NCBI GenBank assembly: GCA_002368645.1
Contig: DFEE01000019.1
Span: forward strand, 1,422 to 20,319
DNA length: 18,898 nt
Direction: 5' to 3'
Source of the DNA: Bacteroidales bacterium UBA3810
Lineage (GTDB): Bacteria > Bacteroidota > Bacteroidia > Bacteroidales > Paludibacteraceae
The stretch's first letter is position 1. Every line of letters starts with the position of its first letter. Under the pieces are notes generated by a model. That model did not search any database, was not told the DNA's origin, and saw nothing but the letters and a program-made list of their open reading frames with translations. Both the position numbers and the translations under genes were made by a program. Positions 15,164 to 18,898 of the stretch are shown here, piece by piece.

Positions 15164-16252
15164 TTACTTCGGCATTACTTTCGGCAGCTCAAAATCAAAG
15201 CTGTATTTGGACGTAAACATCGCTTTGTTCGCTGCCAATTTATCATCGCTCTCGCCCATCAAAATGGTATAGAGCCGTACTAAGAACTCAGCGGCATTGG
15301 GTTCATCATAGAACTGCTTATTGCGTCCTTCCGGTACATAATTACGCGCCTCATAGATATCGGAACTCCAGCGGTTCAGATCTTTGTAGATGGCATCCCA
15401 TTTTTCATCGCTAAAATAGTTCTGGGCGTGGACAATAAACGGGTTGAAACCATTGAGCAGGTAGATATTGGCGAACCATGCGGGCATGACATCCAGGCTT
15501 TCTTCACCCATTTCGCCTTGTTCGATTTGCTCGCGATAATAGGCGCGCAAGGCCTCTTTACTCTCGGCATAAATATTGGAGATATGCTCCCAAATAGTAT
15601 TGAGGTTAATCTCGCTATCATTCTCTCGGGCTGCGCCTAAGAGCATCCAACCGTAGCACGCTTCCATCGCGTCCCAACCGGCGCCGAATAAATCATGTCT
15701 CGCGATATCAAACACGCGCTCGAAATCATCAAGGCTACTATCCATATCCAATCCCATCGCATCAGACGGTATTCCATTATCTTCGCCGGAGGCATCGCCC
15801 TCGCCGTTATCGACATATTCTTCCTCTGCAGGCGGCTCTTTGGCTTCACCCCAAGGAATACGTTGATCTGCCTTGATGGCACCTTCTACGCGAGCTTGAC
15901 CACCTACCGCCTCGATAGCCGATACGATACGATCGGCTTCATCATCCGCCAAACCGGCAATAAAGAGTATCGGAGCATTGTCCGCCGCGTCTTTCGAGGC
16001 TTTTAGACCGAGGGTCGTGTTGTCCCCGATGGCCTTCACTACGGCTAATTTATTATTGCCGCAGTTCACGAGACGAACACCCTTGCTTCCCTTGGGGGCG
16101 CGTTGGGGAGCGGCTACGGCACCGCCTTCGCCTTGCTCTGCTTTGTGCTTGGCTAACCAGCCCTTCACTTCACTACCGTCTTGTAATGTAAATTTGTGGA
16201 AAAATAGCACATATACTGCGCCTGCAATAAGTAATAGAAATAAAATTGACAT
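15164..16252 (-). CDS. Membrane-anchored protein with ribosomal L7/L12 C-terminal-like domain
   Basis: The 362-residue product starts with a membrane helix (residues 2-18, SILFLLLIAGAVYVLFF). Residues ~58-124 closely follow the L7/L12 C-terminal domain pattern: KLAVVKAIGDNTTLGLKASK corresponds to the family's K-x-x-V-I-K-x-V-R-x-x-T-x-L-G-L-K-x-A-K, and ADRIVSAIEAVGGQARVEG to its last helix and strand. An acidic linker (~137-170) leads to a helical C-terminal region (~172-362, Trp-rich) that I do not recognise. The protein is too unlike L7/L12 overall to be ribosomal; the domain is probably used for protein binding on the cytoplasmic face of the membrane. Second gene of the operon, 52 bases after the SPFH gene. 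Confidence 0.8.
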   Translation of the reverse strand: MSILFLLLIAGAVYVLFFHKFTLQDGSEVKGWLAKHKAEQGEGGAVAAPQRAPKGSKGVRLVNCGNNKLAVVKAIGDNTTLGLKASKDAADNAPILFIAGLADDEADRIVSAIEAVGGQARVEGAIKADQRIPWGEAKEPPAEEEYVDNGEGDASGEDNGIPSDAMGLDMDSSLDDFERVFDIARHDLFGAGWDAMEACYGWMLLGAARENDSEINLNTIWEHISNIYAESKEALRAYYREQIEQGEMGEESLDVMPAWFANIYLLNGFNPFIVHAQNYFSDEKWDAIYKDLNRWSSDIYEARNYVPEGRNKQFYDEPNAAEFLVRLYTILMGESDDKLAANKAMFTSKYSFDFELPKVMPK

Positions 16253-16304
16253 AATTATCTGATTTAAAAGGTTTATACTTTCTTAAACTTCTTGGCTCAT
16301 TCCC

Positions 16305-17582
16305 TTAACCCATCGTCGGAGGAGTAGGAGGCGTTGGAGGCATAGGGGGAGGAGTCGGGGCAAACAACCCGGCAATCTCCGGAACCGTATTGGCGGCGGC
16401 CCACTGAGGCATACCCGCTTTCCAGACCATTGTTTGCGGCGTCAAACTGCCTTGCTGAACCATCTGTTGCAATGCGCCCAAATCGTATGGACCGACTTGC
16501 TGACCATTTAGATATACATAAATCTGAACCGCTGCCGGCATCGGCGGTGGGGTAGGTTGGGCATATTGCTGTTGCTGATATACCGGCTGTGCTTGCATGG
16601 ATTGTTGCGCGATGCCGCCCATCTGTTGACCGAACATACCGCCCATACCGAATCCCATACCGATTCCCATTCCGGCACCCATCATCTGACCCGCACTGCC
16701 TTCGTTCTTCGCTGCACCTTCCATAACGTCAAATTGACGCTCCTGTTGGTAGGTGTAACCCTCGCGGGCACGGGCACGAGCACGGGCACGACTCTCAAAG
16801 TCCATCTCCGAACCTGCCGTCTGGGCAGCAATGATACGCTTGAATTGCTCATCATCTTCGTCTGGATTAAGACCCTCTACATCAAAATTGGTCAACTCAA
16901 CACCGTACTGCAACAGGTACTCATTAATCTTACCTTTTACAAAGTCCGATATATCATTCAGGTAGTTGTTCGCCTCCGTGATAGAGATATGTTCTTTGCT
17001 GAAATACTGACTGATAAGCGGCTTAACCCGTTGCGCTACAACCGACGTAAACTCATTCGTGAAATCACTCAACAATATCTCATGTTGCGTGCCGGAGTAT
17101 TGGTTGATAAAAGCAATCGAGTCACATATCCTGAATTCATAGGAACCATAAGCCCCTACCTTTATCGTGACACCTTCGTCACCAAAAGTATAGTCCCGTA
17201 CCGTCAAACCGACACCCCAGCCGCCTTGATCGCCGGCAAGACGCTGACGAGTCGTGCTTAGGATGAATAAGGTCGTCTTAAAGGCTGTCTTATCACCAAA
17301 AGGTATCTGCATGATACGTTGCAGGAATGGCACGTTATTCGTACTGATGGTATGAGGACCCGGCTCAAATACCTCCGAGAACATTCCTTCGGAGCAAAAT
17401 ACCATCTCTTGACCTTCCTGTACCGTTACTTTGGCATTGGTGGACAAATTGTCGTAGGGATGACGCTTCAGCAATACGCCTTTCTCAAGGTTATAAAAGA
17501 CGTTGTCTATAAAACCAACGCGTTCTTCTCCTTGACCATCGTAGCTCACGCCGTCCTGGCGTTGTTTGTTAAATAGTCCCAT
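16305..17582 (-). CDS. SPFH-domain protein (YdjI/virion-core-like) fused to a GYF_2 domain
   Basis: The 425-residue product has no N-terminal membrane helix. Residues ~30-245 fit the SPFH subfamily of YdjI-like proteins annotated as virion core protein-like: AKVTVQEGQEMVFCSEGMFS, VFEPGPHTISTNNVPFL, VGAYGSYEFRICDSIAF and YGVELTNFDVEGL. Then come an RARARARARE stretch (265-274), a Gly/Met-rich section (296-325), a Gln/Pro-rich linker, a GYF_2 domain (~353-405: YVYLNGQQVGPYDLGALQQM, MVWKAGMPQWAAA) and a proline-rich tail. SPFH proteins assemble at membranes; GYF-type domains bind proline-rich peptides, so the tail might be its own or a sister subunit's ligand. In B. subtilis the relative YdjI acts with YdjG, YdjH and PspA in membrane stress. 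First gene of the operon. Confidence 0.9.
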   Translation of the reverse strand: MGLFNKQRQDGVSYDGQGEERVGFIDNVFYNLEKGVLLKRHPYDNLSTNAKVTVQEGQEMVFCSEGMFSEVFEPGPHTISTNNVPFLQRIMQIPFGDKTAFKTTLFILSTTRQRLAGDQGGWGVGLTVRDYTFGDEGVTIKVGAYGSYEFRICDSIAFINQYSGTQHEILLSDFTNEFTSVVAQRVKPLISQYFSKEHISITEANNYLNDISDFVKGKINEYLLQYGVELTNFDVEGLNPDEDDEQFKRIIAAQTAGSEMDFESRARARARAREGYTYQQERQFDVMEGAAKNEGSAGQMMGAGMGIGMGFGMGGMFGQQMGGIAQQSMQAQPVYQQQQYAQPTPPPMPAAVQIYVYLNGQQVGPYDLGALQQMVQQGSLTPQTMVWKAGMPQWAAANTVPEIAGLFAPTPPPMPPTPPTPPTMG

Positions 17583-17706
17583 AATAATTAAATTAAATGA
17601 TTAATAATGTTTATATATTGCTATTTTCTCTTCGTTCTTGACTTTGTCAGCTGCGCCACGCGTCAGCGGGGCGTTACACGCTGCCATCGCAGTCTATGTC
17701 CATTAC

Positions 17707-17746
17707 GCGGGATGTCATCCCGCCAAATAACCACTAATTGGTTATT
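17707..17746. other. Two adjacent hairpins in the operon leader
   Basis: GCGGGATG and CATCCCGC (17707-17723) form a 17-base palindrome around a central T. Next to it AATAACC (17726-17732) and GGTTATT (17740-17746) form a 7-base stem with a 7-base loop. On the plus strand a T run (TTTTTT) follows a few bases later, as in an intrinsic terminator, but no rightward gene precedes it. On the minus strand they lie in the leader of the SPFH operon. Confidence 0.55.
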
Positions 17747-17803
17747 ACTTTTTTCTTGTTTCGGCCGTTACGCCGCTAAATTGGAAAATTCTTGTTGTAG
17801 ATT

Positions 17804-17860
17804 ATTGCTCCTTGGATAGCTATATGTAGGGTCGGTTCTCGTTGTTTTTTAAGGAGCAAT
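17804..17860. repeat. Perfect 10-bp inverted repeat flanking 37 bases
   Basis: ATTGCTCCTT (17804-17813) and AAGGAGCAAT (17851-17860) are exact reverse complements separated by 37 bases. As RNA in the leader of the operon they would form a stable stem closing a large loop. The segment is short for a recombinase-invertible element. Confidence 0.6.
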
Positions 17861-18003
17861 GGTGTTTCGTGGTGTTTCTTTTTGGGTGTTCCTGTCTGTG
17901 TTCTCTTTGTGTTTCGTGGAGTGATTTCTTGGTTATAAACACGCATAAAAAGAGCGTGCGTCTTCTATCTGCGATATCTAATTCTTCAAGGCCTTCGACT
18001 GCC

Positions 18004-18076
18004 CTATTAATCCAAATATACACGGAAAACTCACGCTGATAACGTGAGCGTGCATAAACCGTACTTGGATTAATAG
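18004..18076. repeat. 12-bp inverted repeat enclosing alternative hairpins
   Basis: CTATTAATCCAA (18004-18015) and TTGGATTAATAG (18065-18076) are perfect reverse complements. Inside are ACGG/CCGT (18022-18025 with 18059-18062) and two mutually exclusive inner stems: CTCACG/CGTGAG (18030-18035 with 18043-18048) and CACGCT/AGCGTG (18032-18037 with 18047-18052). On the minus strand the CTCACG stem is followed by TTTT, as in a weak terminator. Confidence 0.65.
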
Positions 18077-18271
18077 TGATCTTGCGATCGAATTCTTTTT
18101 GAAGTGTCGAAGTTCTGAAGAATTAAGCTTTTCGGCTTATTACGCTTTAGCTAATTATGAATGTTGCTGGTCTTTCTCTTATACCTCGTAAGAGGTCGCT
18201 GTCGTTAATTTTAATGGTTTTAATGGTTATTATTGTGTTATTTTAGTCAGACATTTTTTAATTTTCGCCTG

Positions 18272-18303
18272 CAAAGTTAACACTTTATTTTTATATATGC
18301 AAA
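18272..18303 (-). promoter_or_regulatory. Leftward promoter with long leader before the SPFH operon
   Basis: On the minus strand TTTG (18300-18303), a 20-base spacer and TAACTTTG (18272-18279) fit the Bacteroidota consensus exactly. The expected start near 18265 leaves about 680 bases before the SPFH start codon at 17582. No better leftward promoter was found between them. It either drives the operon through a long structured leader or makes a separate non-coding RNA. Confidence 0.7.
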
Positions 18304-18348
18304 TTTTTTTACGTTTTTTCTTCACTTTTGTCTTTTCTTCATCCCGCC

Positions 18349-18492
18349 CCATCCGATAATCTCTGATAAATCCCGCTCCTCTCTGCTTCCTGCGCCTCCT
18401 CTCCGCTTCTTGCATCTCTCCTCCGAATACTTTCCGCTACCTTCTGATAACTTCTAATAATCTCCGCTACCCTCCGATAACTTCTGATTAAT
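18349..18492. repeat. Degenerate pyrimidine-rich repeats, about 30 bp
   Basis: The plus strand is very rich in C and T and repeats a theme of CCGCT, CTCC and GATAA. The clearest pair is 18433-18462 and 18463-18492, each starting TCCGCTAC and containing GATAACTTCT, with only a few differences. Looser copies lie from 18349 onward. No gene is supported here. Confidence 0.55.
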
Positions 18493-18507
18493 ACTTGCGC
18501 CGTGTCT

Positions 18508-18606
18508 GCATCGGGTGCTCATCGGGTGCTGATCGGGTGCTGATCGGGTGCTGATCGGGTGCTCATCGAATGCTCATCGAATGCTCATCGAATGCTCACC
18601 GAGTCC
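18508..18606. repeat. Nine tandem 11-bp repeats
   Basis: Nine consecutive 11-base units occur without spacers: GCATCGGGTGC, TCATCGGGTGC, three TGATCGGGTGC, three TCATCGAATGC and a decayed TCACCGAGTCC. The 11-base step is close to one helical turn and is not a multiple of three, so the array is not coding. The abrupt change from GGG to GAA units suggests two rounds of expansion. Confidence 0.85.
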
Positions 18607-18805
18607 CCCGTTATACATCGCTGAACAATTGCCGAATCATCGCCTAAATCACTATTTAGCTTTTTTTCAATTACTTGCCGGAGTATCACACTCGCCCGCG
18701 CGTACGTACACACGTACACATAATATAATAAATGTTCGCGCAGTAGTTCAATGTTCATTATTTTGTCACATAGAAAGTGCAAAATTGTGAAATATGAAAA
18801 AAAAT

Positions 18806-18836
18806 TTTGTCATGTCAAAAATTTGTTGTACTTTTG
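18806..18836 (+). promoter_or_regulatory. Rightward promoter reading out of the window
   Basis: TTTG (18806-18809), a 19-base spacer and TACTTTTG (18829-18836) fit the Bacteroidota consensus. Transcription should start near 18841-18843 and run toward the right end, where no gene start is visible within the remaining bases. Confidence 0.7.
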
Positions 18837-18839
18837 CAC

Positions 18840-18860
18840 CCGCTTTCGCCCGGAGAGCGG
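18840..18860 (+). other. Hairpin at the 5' end of the rightward transcript
   Basis: CCGCTTTC (18840-18847) pairs with GAGAGCGG (18853-18860), eight pairs including one G-U, around a 5-base loop GCCCG. It begins at about the predicted transcription start, so the RNA would start with a stem-loop, as in leaders of stable-RNA or ribosomal genes. What follows lies outside the window. Confidence 0.55.
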
Positions 18861-18898
18861 TGGTTCTTGTGAGAGGGCGGGAGCAGTAAAAATATTGC

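Larger units (their letters stand above)
17583..18271. other. Non-coding region, likely leader of the SPFH operon
   Basis: About 690 bases without a convincing gene. Short open frames exist on both strands, but none has family resemblance or a promoter of its own, and several cross the inverted repeats. On the minus strand the part at 17861-17935 is A/C-rich with repeated GAAACAC/GAACAC. Two related 42-base stretches (17759-17800 and 18129-18170) share TTTCGGC, TTACGC and a final TTG-TG block. The inverted repeats inside are listed separately. Confidence 0.6.

Noticed and set aside
17804..17860. Phase-variable invertible promoter
   Set aside because: The segment between the arms is only 37 bases, holds no consensus promoter, and no recombinase gene is nearby; kept only as an inverted repeat.
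18013..18020. TATATTTG on the minus strand as a second promoter for the SPFH operon
   Set aside because: The -7 match is exact, but there is no TTTG at the required distance; the position is inside the hairpin.
17820..18023. 67-codon open frame on the minus strand in the operon leader
   Set aside because: It runs through the inverted repeats and an A/C-rich repeat, has low-complexity composition and no family resemblance; the overlapping plus-strand frame is no better.
17583..18271. tmRNA, RNase P RNA or SRP RNA in the leader region
   Set aside because: None of the conserved core sequences of these RNAs could be found on either strand by eye.
18508..18606. Possible CRISPR array
   Set aside because: The units are 11 bases and directly adjacent, without spacers, and no cas genes are in the window.
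18548..18790. 80-codon open frame on the plus strand
   Set aside because: It begins inside the 11-bp tandem array, whose unit length is not a multiple of three, and continues through microsatellite-like sequence with no recognisable protein features.

Overview
The window looks like chromosomal DNA of a Bacteroidales-type bacterium (Bacteroidota). Three things point there. The gene order rplU-rpmA-serS is present. At least five promoters fit the Bacteroidota pattern TTTG-N19/20-TAnnTTTG. Most start codons have AT-rich upstream sequence instead of a Shine-Dalgarno site. The secreted surface proteins also fit. Species cannot be named from this stretch.

Left part (1-4112): a leftward rplU-rpmA-serS cluster (serS runs off the window) and a rightward set made of a 50-residue two-helix membrane protein with an almost leaderless promoter, L-threonine 3-dehydrogenase (tdh) and the GTPase era, which overlaps tdh by 4 bases. 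The two transcripts diverge from 1861-1959.

Middle (4145-9294): two translationally coupled envelope genes. One is a 1099-residue secreted protein with GLUG repeats and beta-sandwich-like segments. The other is a 617-residue outer-membrane protein that joins a beta-barrel, an OmpA-like domain and a LysM-like domain. A strong intrinsic terminator ends this unit (9312-9348). Next is an AT-rich, probably acquired, membrane acyltransferase on the minus strand with its own promoter.

Right part (10918-17582): the most interesting region, a six-gene minus-strand operon of proteins mostly without assigned function. In transcription order it encodes an SPFH/YdjI-like protein fused to a GYF_2 domain; a membrane-anchored protein with a domain resembling the ribosomal L7/L12 C-terminal domain; a four-helix membrane protein; a zinc-ribbon/TPR/two-helix membrane protein; a small one-helix protein; and a four-helix protein with a coiled-coil segment and a lysine-rich tail. 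The architecture recalls the Bacillus YdjG/YdjH/YdjI membrane-stress module that works with PspA, but no PspA gene is visible and the L7/L12-like and GYF_2 parts are unusual. A degraded small secreted-peptide ORF and two hairpins (probable terminator) follow the last gene.

Far right (17583-18898): about 1.3 kb without a convincing gene. It holds a good leftward promoter 680 bases upstream of the operon, several perfect inverted repeats in the resulting leader, two diverged copies of a short repeat, pyrimidine-rich 30-bp repeats, nine 11-bp tandem repeats, and a rightward promoter followed at once by a hairpin, reading out of the window.
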